A DNA stretch of 64,000 nucleotides from Allocatelliglobosispora scoriae (GCF_014204945.1 NZ_JACHMN010000002.1:1378503-1442502); one strand, 5' to 3'; shown: positions 8,807 to 17,954, counted from the stretch's first letter. A program made the numbers and translations. The notes: generated from the letters alone by a model not told the origin.

Positions 8807-9304
8807 TCAGCAGCCGCCGCAGTTGTAGAAGGTGATGTCCCAGTGGTTGCCCTCGTCGGTGTAGAGGTTCCCCGCGCCGGAGCGCCACTGGTATCCCCAG
8901 CCGGCGATGTAGCCGACATAGGTGAAGTTGTTGCTGATGTAGTTGCCGATGCAGGTGGTCTTGGTGATGTCCAGCTTGTAGCCGTTGTAGTGGCTGTAGG
9001 TGCCACCGGCGTGGCCGACCTCGGTACCGGCGGTGATCGTGATGCCGCAGCCGCTGTAGGTCTTGAGCGTCTTGATGCCCGAGATCGTCGTCTGCCGGAT
9101 GTCGGTGAAGGACGTGCAGGTGGAGTTGTTGCGGTTGCTGCAGTTGCCGCTGGAGGTCCAGCCGATGTTGGCGGCGTTGAGCTGGCTGGCGGCCTGCGCG
9201 TGAGTCAGGAAGGTGGCGGCGTGGGCCGGTCCGGCCAGTGCGACGACCACGGTCACGGTGACGGCGCCGATCAGGGTGAGGGCGCGCTGAAGCGTACGGA
9301 GCAT
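8807..9304 (-). CDS. Small secreted M15-like zinc protein
   Basis: A 165-aa exported protein with a Sec signal ending AGPAHA and a mature part of about 136 residues. A His and Asp spaced as in M15/DD-peptidase zinc sites (SHYNGYKLD) and a late NHWDI motif suggest a D-Ala-D-Ala-peptidase-like fold; the usual Ala of the motif is replaced. Six Cys in the mature region would allow disulfides. GAGGAGAA precedes the ATG at 9304. It lies 170 bp downstream of the peptide gene on the same strand. A cell-wall role is inferred from the motif only. Confidence 0.6.
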   Translation of the reverse strand: MLRTLQRALTLIGAVTVTVVVALAGPAHAATFLTHAQAASQLNAANIGWTSSGNCSNRNNSTCTSFTDIRQTTISGIKTLKTYSGCGITITAGTEVGHAGGTYSHYNGYKLDITKTTCIGNYISNNFTYVGYIAGWGYQWRSGAGNLYTDEGNHWDITFYNCGGC

Positions 9305-9474
9305 GGGATGTTCTCCTCAGGGGGTGTTCGGAGATTTATTTCATGCGTCGCGATACATGTGAAGGATTTTTAGCACAGATAGACGAGCAACGCTAGATTC
9401 CGTACTCGTTGCGGCACAACGGAATCGGTGGCCCGCACACCCCTACGGGCCACCGGGGCTCCGTCGGCTCGCCG

Positions 9475-9603
9475 CTAATTGCCGCCGGGGTAGCAGCACC
9501 GAGGGAAGTCGGCGATGCTCGAGGAGGCAGGACGCGCGGTGCCGATGAGCGTCGCCAGCGTGACACCCAGCGCCGCGACGACCAAGATCTTGACCACTCT
9601 CAT
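9475..9603 (-). CDS. 42-aa exported peptide beside XRE-TPR regulator
   Basis: A short gene read by eye. It encodes 42 residues: MRVVK, a hydrophobic core of about 17 residues, a possible A-x-A type cut near TARPA, and the mature tail SSSIADFPRCCYPGGN. GGGGAG stands six bases before the ATG at 9603. The layout of signal plus a short C-terminal product, divergent from a TPR-containing XRE regulator 56 bp away, resembles propeptide-receptor pairs of the RRNPP type known in Firmicutes. Whether it is a signal, a disulfide peptide or an antimicrobial is not known. Confidence 0.6.
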   Translation of the reverse strand: MRVVKILVVAALGVTLATLIGTARPASSSIADFPRCCYPGGN

Positions 9604-9619
9604 GGTGCTCCCCACTTCT

Positions 9620-9647
9620 GTATACCGGGCTACACTGCGCGGTAAAC
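9620..9647. promoter_or_regulatory. Candidate operator between peptide and XRE-TPR genes
   Basis: GTATACCG-N12-CGGTAAAC is an inverted repeat with one mismatch inside the 56-bp intergenic region. On the minus strand TTTACC, a 16-bp gap and TATACA form a possible promoter for the peptide gene that overlaps the dyad. Binding by the XRE regulator is an inference. Confidence 0.4.
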
Positions 9648-9659
9648 CAGGAGAGCATC

Positions 9660-11018
9660 TTGAGTCAACCCAGTCAATCGACCTCCGCCGAGTTCCCCCG
9701 GCGACTGCGCGCGTTGCGGACCGCCCGGGGCATCACGCAGCGTCAACTGGCCGGCGACAACCTCTCCGTGAGCTACGTGTCGCTGCTGGAGACCGGCCGC
9801 CGCTCCCCCGGTCCCGAGGTGCTGCAGCAGCTCGCCGATCGGCTCTCCTGCTCCGTCGAGGAGCTGCGCGGCGACATCGAGACCTCGGCGACCAGGCCCG
9901 CGGCCCTCGCCGTCCGATTCGGACAGTTGGCGCTGGAGTCGGGCCGCGCCGAGGAGGCGCTGGACCATTTCGGCACGGTGCTGCGCACCACCGACCTCGA
10001 TCCGCTGCTGCGCTCCGACGCCCGCATCGGCGCCGCCCGCGCCCTGGAGGCGGCCGGTCGGCTGGAGGAGGCGGCCCGGGCGTACGAGACGCTGGTGCAG
10101 GAGGCGATCGACGCCCCGACCTATCTCGCGTCGCTGGGTGTCGTGCTGAGCTGGTGCGGCTGCCTCTTCGAACTCGGCCAGCTCAACCGGGTCGTCGAGG
10201 TCGGCGTCGGCGCGATGCAGCAGTTCGACCGGCTCGACGCCTGGGACTCCGACGGCGCCATCCAGCTCCTCGCGACCGTCGCCTCCGCCCACTTCGAGCT
10301 CGGCGATGTCGGCCAGGCCGAGCGGTTGCTCCAGGAGGGCCTGGCCCGCGCCAACAGGATGCACTCGCCCCGCGCCCGCGCCTCGGTGCTCTGGAACGCC
10401 AGCCAGATCGCGAGCGAGCGCGGCCGCCACCGCGAGGCCCTCGACCTCGCCGAGGAGGCGCTCGCCTACTTCCGGCACGGCTCGGACCGGCGCAGCACCG
10501 CCCGCCTGCTCGGCGCATACGGCTATCTGCTGCTGCGGCAGGACCCGCCCCGGCCGGTCGAGGCGAAGGAAGCCCTGCAGGAGGCGCTCGCCGGGCTCAC
10601 CGACTCGGGACGAGGCTTCGACCGAGGCTCGATCCTGGTGGAGATATCTCGCTCCCACCTCATGATCGGCGACCCTTCCTCCGCCGTCGACGCGGCCCGA
10701 CAGTCCCTTGTGGAGGCCGGGCCCGAGGCGACGTTGCAGGGTGCGCAGGCCCGGACGGCGCTCGGCGCGGCGCTCGCCGCGATCGGCGATGCCGACGGCG
10801 CCACGGTGGAGTTCGCCCGGGCCGCCGAGGAGCTCGGCCGGATCCACGCCAATCGGGAGGCCGCCCGTGCCTGGGCCGAGCTGGGCAACGTGCTCGCCGA
10901 GGCGGGTGACGCGCACGGGGCCGTCCGCGCATTCCGGCACGCCACCGCCGAGCTCCACCTCGTCCAGCGCCACCAGTCCACCGCGCCCGCGAGTCCGGCA
11001 CCGCTCGCCGCCGGCTGA
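9660..11018 (+). CDS. XRE-family regulator with TPR domain
   Basis: A 452-aa cytoplasmic transcription factor. Residues 12-70 are an XRE helix-turn-helix (LRTARGITQRQLAG, SVSYVSLLETGRRSPG). The remaining about 380 residues are helical repeats of TPR type, with recurring A-x-x-ALE-x-x-G and LGDxxxAxxL patterns. This is the domain order of peptide-sensing regulators. It starts with TTG at 9660, eight bases after AGGAGA, and is divergent from the 42-aa peptide gene. The natural ligand and target genes are not shown by the sequence; the adjacent peptide and secreted protein are the first candidates. Confidence 0.85.
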   Translation: MSQPSQSTSAEFPRRLRALRTARGITQRQLAGDNLSVSYVSLLETGRRSPGPEVLQQLADRLSCSVEELRGDIETSATRPAALAVRFGQLALESGRAEEALDHFGTVLRTTDLDPLLRSDARIGAARALEAAGRLEEAARAYETLVQEAIDAPTYLASLGVVLSWCGCLFELGQLNRVVEVGVGAMQQFDRLDAWDSDGAIQLLATVASAHFELGDVGQAERLLQEGLARANRMHSPRARASVLWNASQIASERGRHREALDLAEEALAYFRHGSDRRSTARLLGAYGYLLLRQDPPRPVEAKEALQEALAGLTDSGRGFDRGSILVEISRSHLMIGDPSSAVDAARQSLVEAGPEATLQGAQARTALGAALAAIGDADGATVEFARAAEELGRIHANREAARAWAELGNVLAEAGDAHGAVRAFRHATAELHLVQRHQSTAPASPAPLAAG

Positions 11019-11169
11019 CCCGATCCACTCTCGCGGAGTCGTTCCGGCCCTGAAGGAGGGGGTACCGGCCCTGAAGGAGTGGACCGCGCGGGGAGACGTG
11101 GCCGGCACGGCGGGAGTGAACCGGCACCGCCAGCCCGCACGAGCACCGGCACCGCACGGGCGCAGCGGG

Positions 11170-11280
11170 ACCGCACCGGTCCCGCGGTAGTGGTGTGCGC
11201 GCCGCGCCGTCTACCAGCACCCCCTCGGTCGCACCCTGAGCGAACCGCACCGGCCCCGCGGTAGTGGTGTGCGCGCCGCG
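11170..11280. repeat. 37-bp direct repeat pair
   Basis: ACCGCACCGG followed by a 27-bp shared tail ending GCGCGCCGCG occurs at 11170-11206 and 11244-11280, offset 74 bp, with one difference. It lies downstream of the XRE-TPR gene in a 464-bp gene-free stretch. No gene is seen here. Confidence 0.65.
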
Positions 11281-11359
11281 CTTTGCTCTGCTTACACCCA
11301 CGCATCACCGGGAATGTCCGGACTTGCCGGGTGATGCGCCGGTGTAAGCAGAGCAAAGC
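11280..11359. repeat. Dispersed long inverted repeat, third copy
   Basis: Outer arms at 11280-11298 and 11341-11359 carry GCTCTGCTTACACC and its complement; inner arms CGCATCACC and GGGTGATGCG form a second stem. The arms match the element at 357-454, although the central part differs. Confidence 0.75.
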
Positions 11360-11398
11360 CTCGCGCAGAACCACCTCCCCCGAGCCGAGGGCACGCAA

Positions 11399-11473
11399 GA
11401 TCCGGTCTGCTTCGGGCAACCAGACGTGATCACGCGCCATGATCCGGTCTGGTTCCCCGAATTACCTGTGATC
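11399..11473. repeat. Two 33-nt GATC-bounded elements
   Basis: 11399-11431 and 11441-11473 each run from GATC to GATC in exactly 33 nt and share GATCCGGTCTG; the second holds the central TTCCCCGAATTA. Related 33-nt elements lie at 29185-29332. Base pairing is only partial in these two copies. Confidence 0.6.
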
Positions 11474-11482
11474 ACCGCAAGG

Positions 11483-12913
11483 TCAGCACCCCGGCGGGGC
11501 GTCGACGGCTGCGCGGATCGCCCGCAGCCGGGGCAGGTTGGCGCCGTAGTAGGCCGCATCCGTGACCTGCGGGTCCTGATACCCCTGGTAGACCGCACCC
11601 GTGCCGTGGGGTGCCAGCGCATCGCGGCAGTCGCGCACCCACGCCGCCGCGTCCGCCCGCCGCTGCGCGCCGGCGTTCGCCCCCAGCACCGCGCGGTGCG
11701 CGACGAGGAAGCCGGGCCGCCGGTGCACGAACGCGGTGGCGTCCGGTGCGATGTCGGCGTACGCGCCGCCCCACGGTGTGAACTCCACGTCACGCTGTTC
11801 TCCCGGTACGCGCACCGCACCCACCACCGCCACCAGCGCCGCGATGGCGTCCACGGGAATCGGCGGGCCGAAGAACTCCGACGTGGCCCGCTGGAAACCC
11901 GGCCGGGGCGGCACCGGTGACACCTCGCCGAACTCGAACTCCTCACCCCGGCGCCACACCGACCCGGAGAGGTAACCGGCGGCGGCCTGCCCGTGCAGCG
12001 TCGTCACCTTCGGCTCGTCGAGGAAGCCACGCGGCGACGAGGCCAGGAACGAGGCGAACTCGGGAACGGCCTCACGCAGGGCACAGCCGAAGAGCTCCAC
12101 GACCGGCTCCTCGTCCGCGTGGTCGCTGAGCGTCAGCGCCAGGTGGGCCGTGACCTCCCGGGGCAGGTGGGGTGCCCACCGCTGCCACCGGTCGATCAGC
12201 TCGACAGCCTCGTCGAGCGGCCACGACACGTGGAAGATCGTGACCGGCCGCGCCGGGTAGGTCCGGAACACCAGCTCCGTGACGACACCGAGCGTGCCGC
12301 CACCGCGCAGCGCCCAGTCGAGGTCGGGTTCCCGCCCGGAGCCGACCCGGACCACGCAGCCGTCGGCGAGCACCACCTCGGCGGCGAGCAGGCTGTCGGC
12401 GGTGAGCCCCCGCGACCGGCCCTGGAACCCGAACCCGCCCGCGATCGTGCTGCCGCCGATGCCGACCGAGGCGCAGGAGCCCGTGGGCAGCGAGCGACCC
12501 CGTTCCGCGAGGGCCCGCTGGATCTCGCCGAGCCGGGCACCGGGACCGACGGTGAGCAGCTCCCCGTCGAGCCGGATCGTCCGCAGACCACGCAGCTCGA
12601 TGAGGAGCCCGGCGGTGCTGGAGCGGTCGGCGTAACTGTGGCCGCCGCTGCGCACCGCGAAGGGCAGCCCGGCCGACCGGGCGAAACCCAGGGATCGCAC
12701 CACGTCCTGAGTGGACACGCACGCGGCGGCCGCCGACGGGAGCAGGTCCGCGTCGCCGCCGACGAATCCCCGCCGCACCCGCGCGTAGGAGTCGTCGCCG
12801 GGCAGCCAGACCTCCCCGTCCAGGGCGGCCCGGAGGCCGGAGAGGGTCGAAGCGTGGCCGAGCGGCCTCGGGGCGTCCGATGTGGAGGTGCGCCGCTCGG
12901 CCACGCCGCTCAT
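11483..12913 (-). CDS. BBE-like FAD-linked oxidoreductase of lanthipeptide cluster
   Basis: A 476-aa flavoprotein of the PCMH/berberine-bridge enzyme family. The FAD-binding part has VRSGGHSYADRS, whose His is the usual covalent FAD site, and GIGGSTIAGGFGFQGR; the C-terminal BBE segment ends in YYGANLPRLRAI. No signal peptide is visible. Its ATG overlaps the TGA of the ABC transporter gene, so it is the last gene of the lanthipeptide operon. An oxidative tailoring step on the peptide is the natural inference, since such enzymes are unusual in class II lanthipeptide loci. Confidence 0.85.
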   Translation of the reverse strand: MSGVAERRTSTSDAPRPLGHASTLSGLRAALDGEVWLPGDDSYARVRRGFVGGDADLLPSAAAACVSTQDVVRSLGFARSAGLPFAVRSGGHSYADRSSTAGLLIELRGLRTIRLDGELLTVGPGARLGEIQRALAERGRSLPTGSCASVGIGGSTIAGGFGFQGRSRGLTADSLLAAEVVLADGCVVRVGSGREPDLDWALRGGGTLGVVTELVFRTYPARPVTIFHVSWPLDEAVELIDRWQRWAPHLPREVTAHLALTLSDHADEEPVVELFGCALREAVPEFASFLASSPRGFLDEPKVTTLHGQAAAGYLSGSVWRRGEEFEFGEVSPVPPRPGFQRATSEFFGPPIPVDAIAALVAVVGAVRVPGEQRDVEFTPWGGAYADIAPDATAFVHRRPGFLVAHRAVLGANAGAQRRADAAAWVRDCRDALAPHGTGAVYQGYQDPQVTDAAYYGANLPRLRAIRAAVDAPPGC

Positions 12914-14784
12914 CGCGGCACGACCGCGTCGGGGGCGTAGATGCGTGCCTGGATCGCGTAGAGCTCGGCATATCGAAGGTCCGCCGCGAGCAGCTCCTCG
13001 TGAGTGCCGTGCTCGACGAGCTCGCCCCCGTGCAGCAGGAAGATCTGGTCGGCGTGGCGCACGCTGGCGAGCCGGTGCGTGATCAGAATGACGGTACGCC
13101 CGGCCGCGAGCTGCCGCAGCGACTCGTAGACCGCCGCCTCGGCCCGGGCGTCGAGCGGCGCGGTCGGCTCGTCCCAGATCAGCAGGGGCGCGTCGCGGTA
13201 GAGCCCGCGCGCGATCGCCATCCGCTGCCACTGCCCGCCGGAGAGCTCCTGACCACCGGTGAAGAGCTTCGAGAGCAGGGTCTCCCAGCGCTTGGGCAGC
13301 CGGTCGACCACCTCGTCGGCGCGGGAGTGCCGGGCCGCGAGCAGCAGCGCCGCGTCGTCGGGATCGGGCCGGTCGGGTCGGCCGAGCCGGATGTTGGCCC
13401 GCGCCGTGGTGGGCCAGCGCACGGGTTCCTGCAGCACCATGACGACCTGGGCGGCGAGGTCGGCCGGGTCGAGGTCGCGGATGTCGGTGCCGTCCCAGCG
13501 GATCGCCCCCGAGCCCGGCCGGTAGAGCCCGGCGATGAGCTTGGCGAGGGTGGTCTTGCCGGAGCCGTTCTCGCCGACGAAGGCGACGGTCTGGCCGGCC
13601 GGGATGGTGAGGCTGACCCGGTGCAGCGCGGGTTCGTCGGTGCCCGGGTAGCGGAAGGTGACGTCGGCGACCGAGTAGCAATCCGGGCCGGAGGCGACGG
13701 GGGCACCGGAGGCCGACGGTGTCCGGGCCGCGGAATCGACGAGGAACCCCTGGTAGTCGGAGACGTAAAGCGCCTGCTCGACGATCCGGTTGCCCGCCAC
13801 GACGAGCCGGGTGAGCGCGGCGACGGAGGCGCGGATCGCGATCACCGCCGTCCCCGCCACGGCGAGGGCCACCCAGCCGAGGTTGAGCAGCAGGGCGAGT
13901 GCCGCATAGGTGATGGCGATGCCGACACCCGCCATGGCCCGGCCGGTCGCCCTGGTCCGCGCCTGCGCCAGCCCGACCCGTACCTCCTGGGCCTGTAGAG
14001 CGTCCGCGGCCCGGCGGTAGTCGTCGAGCACGAAGCCCTGCGCCTGGAAGGCGCGGATCTCGGCGGCGGACTCGCGGCGGGTGGCGAGGTCGGCGATCGT
14101 CCACACGCGACGGGCGAGGGTCGCGGTGACGGTCATGTTGGCGAACTCGACCCGCGCCGCCCGCAGCACCGCCCACCCCTCCGGCACGACGCCGAGCAGC
14201 AGCACCGGCAGCAGCGCCGGGTGCAGCAGCCCGACGCTCGTCGTCGCCGCCGCCAGCGCGAACGCGGCACCGATCAGCTCGACGAGGTTCTCGGCGGCGC
14301 GCTCGATGTGCGGCACGGCCCGGTCCCGGGCCCGGTGCAGCCGGTCGTAGAAGCCGGAGTCGTCGAAGGCGGCGAGCTCCACCCGCACGCTCGCCGCGTA
14401 GAGCCGCTCCTCGGCCGCCCGCCGCACCGCGGGCACGAGCCTGGCCTGCGCGAACGACGTCCCCGCGTCGAGCGCTCCGCGCGCGCCGAAGGCCGCCACG
14501 ACGAGCGCGAGTCCCGGCAGCGCGGCGGCGATCCGGTCCGCGGTGGGTCCGGCGGAGAGCAACTCGGCCAGTACGCCGGTGGTCGCCAGCAGCCCCGTCG
14601 CGGCGGCCACCCCGGCGGCGACCTGGAGTACCAGGATCGTGACCGCCGAACGGGGTGCCGCCTCGCGCACGATGGCGAGCACCGGCCGGGCGGCCTGCCC
14701 CAACCGGCGCAGCAGCCCGATCGGGCCGAGCCGGCGCACGGCGGGGTCCTCCAGCCGCCAGTCGGGTGCGGCCAGTTCGCCCAC
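12910..14784 (-). CDS. lanT: ABC transporter, fused membrane and ATPase domains
   Basis: About 624 aa. Five to six membrane helices lie in residues 40-330, then an ATP-binding domain with Walker A GENGSGKTT, signature LSGGQWQRMAIARG, Walker B LLIWDEPTA and a switch His in ITHRL. It should export the modified peptide. There is no N-terminal C39 peptidase domain, so leader removal must be done elsewhere. I give the GTG at 14784; the frame extends back to a CTG at 14802 that overlaps the LanM stop. The symbol is by role in the cluster. Confidence 0.85.
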   Translation of the reverse strand: MGELAAPDWRLEDPAVRRLGPIGLLRRLGQAARPVLAIVREAAPRSAVTILVLQVAAGVAAATGLLATTGVLAELLSAGPTADRIAAALPGLALVVAAFGARGALDAGTSFAQARLVPAVRRAAEERLYAASVRVELAAFDDSGFYDRLHRARDRAVPHIERAAENLVELIGAAFALAAATTSVGLLHPALLPVLLLGVVPEGWAVLRAARVEFANMTVTATLARRVWTIADLATRRESAAEIRAFQAQGFVLDDYRRAADALQAQEVRVGLAQARTRATGRAMAGVGIAITYAALALLLNLGWVALAVAGTAVIAIRASVAALTRLVVAGNRIVEQALYVSDYQGFLVDSAARTPSASGAPVASGPDCYSVADVTFRYPGTDEPALHRVSLTIPAGQTVAFVGENGSGKTTLAKLIAGLYRPGSGAIRWDGTDIRDLDPADLAAQVVMVLQEPVRWPTTARANIRLGRPDRPDPDDAALLLAARHSRADEVVDRLPKRWETLLSKLFTGGQELSGGQWQRMAIARGLYRDAPLLIWDEPTAPLDARAEAAVYESLRQLAAGRTVILITHRLASVRHADQIFLLHGGELVEHGTHEELLAADLRYAELYAIQARIYAPDAVVPR

Positions 14785-14798
14785 GAGCTCGTCGCTGC

Positions 14799-17700
14799 TC
14801 AGCGCAGGTCTCCGCCCGGCGTCGCGGCACCGGCGGGCAGCGGTGCGGCGTCGCCGAGCACCAGTACCGACGGCAGCCCGGCACCCCGGTCGAACCGCAG
14901 GAGCTGATAGGCGACGCCGCCGACCCCGGGCAGCAGCCCCGGTGTGAAGGCGTCCCGGGCCAGGCCGCTGACCGGGCCGTACTGCTCGATGCTGCCGATG
15001 AGCTGCGCGTCGAGTGTGGTGCGGTCGAGGCCGGGCGGCGCGAGCGGCGTGTCGGCGACCGCGTCGAGCAGCTCCCAGGCACCGAAGTCGCCGTGGCAGA
15101 GGGTGTGGTTCCAGCCCAGCGCCACCTCGGCGGTCTTCGCGGCCGCGAACGCGATGGTCGCCGACCCGCCACCGCCGTCGAACCGGCGTCTCTGCAGGTC
15201 GTGGGCGATCAGCCCGATGCCGACGGTGCCGTGGCACCACGCGGCCGAGCAGCGTTCGGGTTCGCGCAGGTCGCGCCAGGCCAGCTCGACCGGATCCCAC
15301 AGCAGGTCCTCGAAGGCGAACGCGTGCCGGGCCACATCGGCGAAGCGGCCCTGCCCGGTCCGCAGCGCCAGCCGGGCCAGCGCCCAGCCGATGCCGGTGG
15401 AGCCGTGCGCGAGCCCGCCGAGCCCGGCCGGCCAGCGCAGGGTGGGCCAGATCGCGCCGACCGCCCCGGTCGGCAGCGCCACCTCGCGGGACACCTCGAC
15501 CAGCCGCTCCCCGAGCATGATCGCGAGGTCCTGGAAGCGCTCGTCACCGGTGCGGTCGGCGAGCGCGAGCAGCGGCACGATCGACCCGGCCGCGCCGACC
15601 ATCAGGGAGAACTCGTCGTCGACCTCGACCGCGCCGGGAATCTGCGCGGTGAGCGCGACGGCCCGGTCGAGGGCGATGTCGCGGGCGGCGCCGAGCTGGT
15701 CGAGGGCGAGCCAGGACCAGATCTGCCCGCCGAGGCCGATCTGCGCGCCGAGCGGTGGCGGCCGCACGTCGAGGTAGCCGGTGAAGTCCTCGGCCGCCTT
15801 CTGCTCGGCTAGGCACATGGTGCGCACCACGTCGTCGAGGAGGGTGTCGAGATCGGCGACCGGATCGGCCCGCCCGGCGGCGACCTCCCGCTGGTATGCC
15901 GCGACGACGATCGCCACCCCGGGCGCTCCGCCGTAGAAGTCGGGGCTGAGCGGCTGCACCGCCCAGCCGGTCGGGTTGAGCACGGGCGCGATCCAGGTGA
16001 CGGTGCCGTCGGCGCCGTGGATCGCCTCCCCGGCGAGCCGCCGCATCATCGTGGCGAGCACCCGGCGCCGCCGCCCGTCGAGCCCGGTCAAGTCGACGGT
16101 CGGCGGCAGCAGGGTCTCCTCGGTCGGCAGCCAGCCCTCGTTGAGATAGGCGCTGACCAGCGCGGACTGGATGACCTGGCGCTCCAGCACGAGGTCGGCA
16201 CCGCGCCAGCGCATCAGCGCGTCCGCCGCGAGGTCCTGCTCGTCGAACCAGTGCGTGCCGCGCGGGCCGGTGAGCCGCCCGTGGGCCGGGGTGGTGGCGA
16301 AGAAGGGCACGTCGCCGTCGAGCAGGTCGTCGATCTCGGCCCGGATCACCGCCGGGTCGCTGGGCGCGCCCGCGACGGACTGCGCCATGTCCGCGAGGAT
16401 CCGCTCCGCGCGCTCGATCGCCGGTCCCGGCTCGTGCAGCGAGACCGGGTGCCAGAACATCCGCTCAATCTCCGCGTACGCCTCCGTCGAGCGCACCACC
16501 ACCCGGATCGGGCAGTCGGCGAACCGGGCCAGCATCGGCACCAGTCGATCGGCCTTGTCGAGGGCGATCATCGCGTCGGTGAGCTCGACGAAGCCCGCGA
16601 GCACCTGGTCCCAGTGCTCGCCGAGGGCGGGGTCCGGGCTCGGGTGGTTCTGCGAGGGCTCGGGCTCGCCGGGTGCCATCCCGATGTGCGCGGTGTCGGT
16701 GCCCGCGTCGACGAGGACCGGGCGCTCCCCGGCCGGCTGCTGCCCGGGGAGGCCGCCGACGGCGGAGGCGCCCACACCACGCCAGCCGAGCGCCAGTCCT
16801 CTCCCGGGCAGCAGCCCCGTGCGGAGCACCGTGCCGTCGACCAGCTCGCCCGCGCGGTCGACGGCGAGCCCCAGCCCGGTCGGTGATGCCGGGGTGTCCG
16901 GCGTGAAGAGCGTCTCGCAGTCGATCACCATCGGGATCGGCCCGGCGGCGATGACGTTCTCCGCGTGCAGGTCGCAGCCGCCGAGCAGGCGCATCACGGC
17001 GAGCCAGTGGCCGATGCCCCGGTAGAAGTGGCGCAGCTCGGCCTCGCTGCCGCAGTAGGCGTGCTGCGCGAACGCCGCCCAGCCGTAGTCGCCCCGGTCG
17101 AGCACCCGCGGCACCCGGATCCGGCCGAGCGCGCCCTGCGGGGCTCCCTCGCCACGCTCGCTCACTCCTCGCGCCACCACAATTCCCGGCGCACCCTGCG
17201 GGGCTCCCTCGCCACGCTCGCTCACTCCTCGTGCCACCACAATTCCCGGCGCACCCTGCGGGGCTCCCTCGCTACGCTCGCTCACTCCTCGTGCCACCAC
17301 AATTCCCGGCGCGCCCTGCGGGGCTCCCTCGCTACGCTCGCTCACTCCTCGTGCCAGCGCTGGGGCGTCGAGCAGGTCACCGAGGAGGGCATCGAGGGCG
17401 GTGTCCACGCGTACCGAGCGAGGTTTGTAGACGATCTTGCCGCCGTGGCCGCGCAGGATCGCGACGGCCTGGCCGCCGCGGTGGCTGTCGCCGTTGCCGA
17501 AGGTGGCGGCGGCGAGCTCGCCGAAGGGGCGGCCGAGCAGCTCGGCGAGGGTGTCGCGGTCGGTGGCGAGGCGTTCGGCGAGGGCCAGCGCGGCGGCGCA
17601 GCGGTTCGCGACGATCACCGCGACCCGGTCGAGCATCGGCGGGTAGTGCTCCACCAGCGAGTCCCAGAAGGACCGGTCGGTGGTGAGCTCGATGAACTCG

Positions 17701-17954
17701 TCCCAGCGCTCGGCGGAGGTCGGGGCGGTCAGTCGCCCGGTGATGCGGGCCGCGTTGAGTTCGAGGACCAGCACCCGCGCCAGCTTGCGGTGCAGCGTGT
17801 TGCGCAGCGATTCACGGACCGCGTCCAGGAGGACGTCCCGCTCGCCCGGTGTCACCCCGCCGATCATGCGGAGCTGGGCTGCCAGCCCGGCCAGAGCCGG
17901 TTCGATGAGGCAGCCCAGCGACGCGGTGAAGTCGGCGGTGTCGTCAGTCGACAC
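14799..17954 (-). CDS. lanM: Class II lanthipeptide synthetase LanM
   Basis: A 1051-aa bifunctional enzyme that dehydrates Ser/Thr of the precursor and forms lanthionine rings. The N-terminal dehydratase has KIVYKPRSVRVD, GCDLHAENVIA and PMVIDCETLF motifs. The C-terminal cyclase has the zinc ligands Cys907 (AAWCHG) and Cys953-His954 (HTLCHGD). GTG start at 17954, nine bases after the precursor stop. Residues about 200-277 are an in-frame array of 20-aa repeats ([20 protein letters not shown]) inside the dehydratase, where other LanM proteins have none that I recognise. Whether the enzyme remains active with this insert is open. Confidence 0.92.
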   Translation of the reverse strand: MSTDDTADFTASLGCLIEPALAGLAAQLRMIGGVTPGERDVLLDAVRESLRNTLHRKLARVLVLELNAARITGRLTAPTSAERWDEFIELTTDRSFWDSLVEHYPPMLDRVAVIVANRCAAALALAERLATDRDTLAELLGRPFGELAAATFGNGDSHRGGQAVAILRGHGGKIVYKPRSVRVDTALDALLGDLLDAPALARGVSERSEGAPQGAPGIVVARGVSERSEGAPQGAPGIVVARGVSERGEGAPQGAPGIVVARGVSERGEGAPQGALGRIRVPRVLDRGDYGWAAFAQHAYCGSEAELRHFYRGIGHWLAVMRLLGGCDLHAENVIAAGPIPMVIDCETLFTPDTPASPTGLGLAVDRAGELVDGTVLRTGLLPGRGLALGWRGVGASAVGGLPGQQPAGERPVLVDAGTDTAHIGMAPGEPEPSQNHPSPDPALGEHWDQVLAGFVELTDAMIALDKADRLVPMLARFADCPIRVVVRSTEAYAEIERMFWHPVSLHEPGPAIERAERILADMAQSVAGAPSDPAVIRAEIDDLLDGDVPFFATTPAHGRLTGPRGTHWFDEQDLAADALMRWRGADLVLERQVIQSALVSAYLNEGWLPTEETLLPPTVDLTGLDGRRRRVLATMMRRLAGEAIHGADGTVTWIAPVLNPTGWAVQPLSPDFYGGAPGVAIVVAAYQREVAAGRADPVADLDTLLDDVVRTMCLAEQKAAEDFTGYLDVRPPPLGAQIGLGGQIWSWLALDQLGAARDIALDRAVALTAQIPGAVEVDDEFSLMVGAAGSIVPLLALADRTGDERFQDLAIMLGERLVEVSREVALPTGAVGAIWPTLRWPAGLGGLAHGSTGIGWALARLALRTGQGRFADVARHAFAFEDLLWDPVELAWRDLREPERCSAAWCHGTVGIGLIAHDLQRRRFDGGGGSATIAFAAAKTAEVALGWNHTLCHGDFGAWELLDAVADTPLAPPGLDRTTLDAQLIGSIEQYGPVSGLARDAFTPGLLPGVGGVAYQLLRFDRGAGLPSVLVLGDAAPLPAGAATPGGDLR
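17129..17360. repeat. 60-bp tandem repeat inside lanM
   Basis: Four copies of a GC-rich element (GGGGCTCCCTCGC-N-ACGCTCGCTCACTCC) are separated by three copies of CACCACAATTCCCGGCG, giving an exact 60-bp period that keeps the lanM frame. Copies differ by single bases. The same element occurs once at 30816-30867 inside an acyl-CoA dehydrogenase gene. Confidence 0.9.

Noticed and set aside
9475-9603. Peptide as a lanthipeptide or bacteriocin precursor
   Set aside because: It has a Sec-type signal and no modifying enzyme beside it; the adjacent LanM cluster has its own precursor with a perfect RBS.
17129-17360. CRISPR-like regular repeats
   Set aside because: The period is exact, the spacers are themselves identical, and the array is in frame inside lanM; no cas gene is near.
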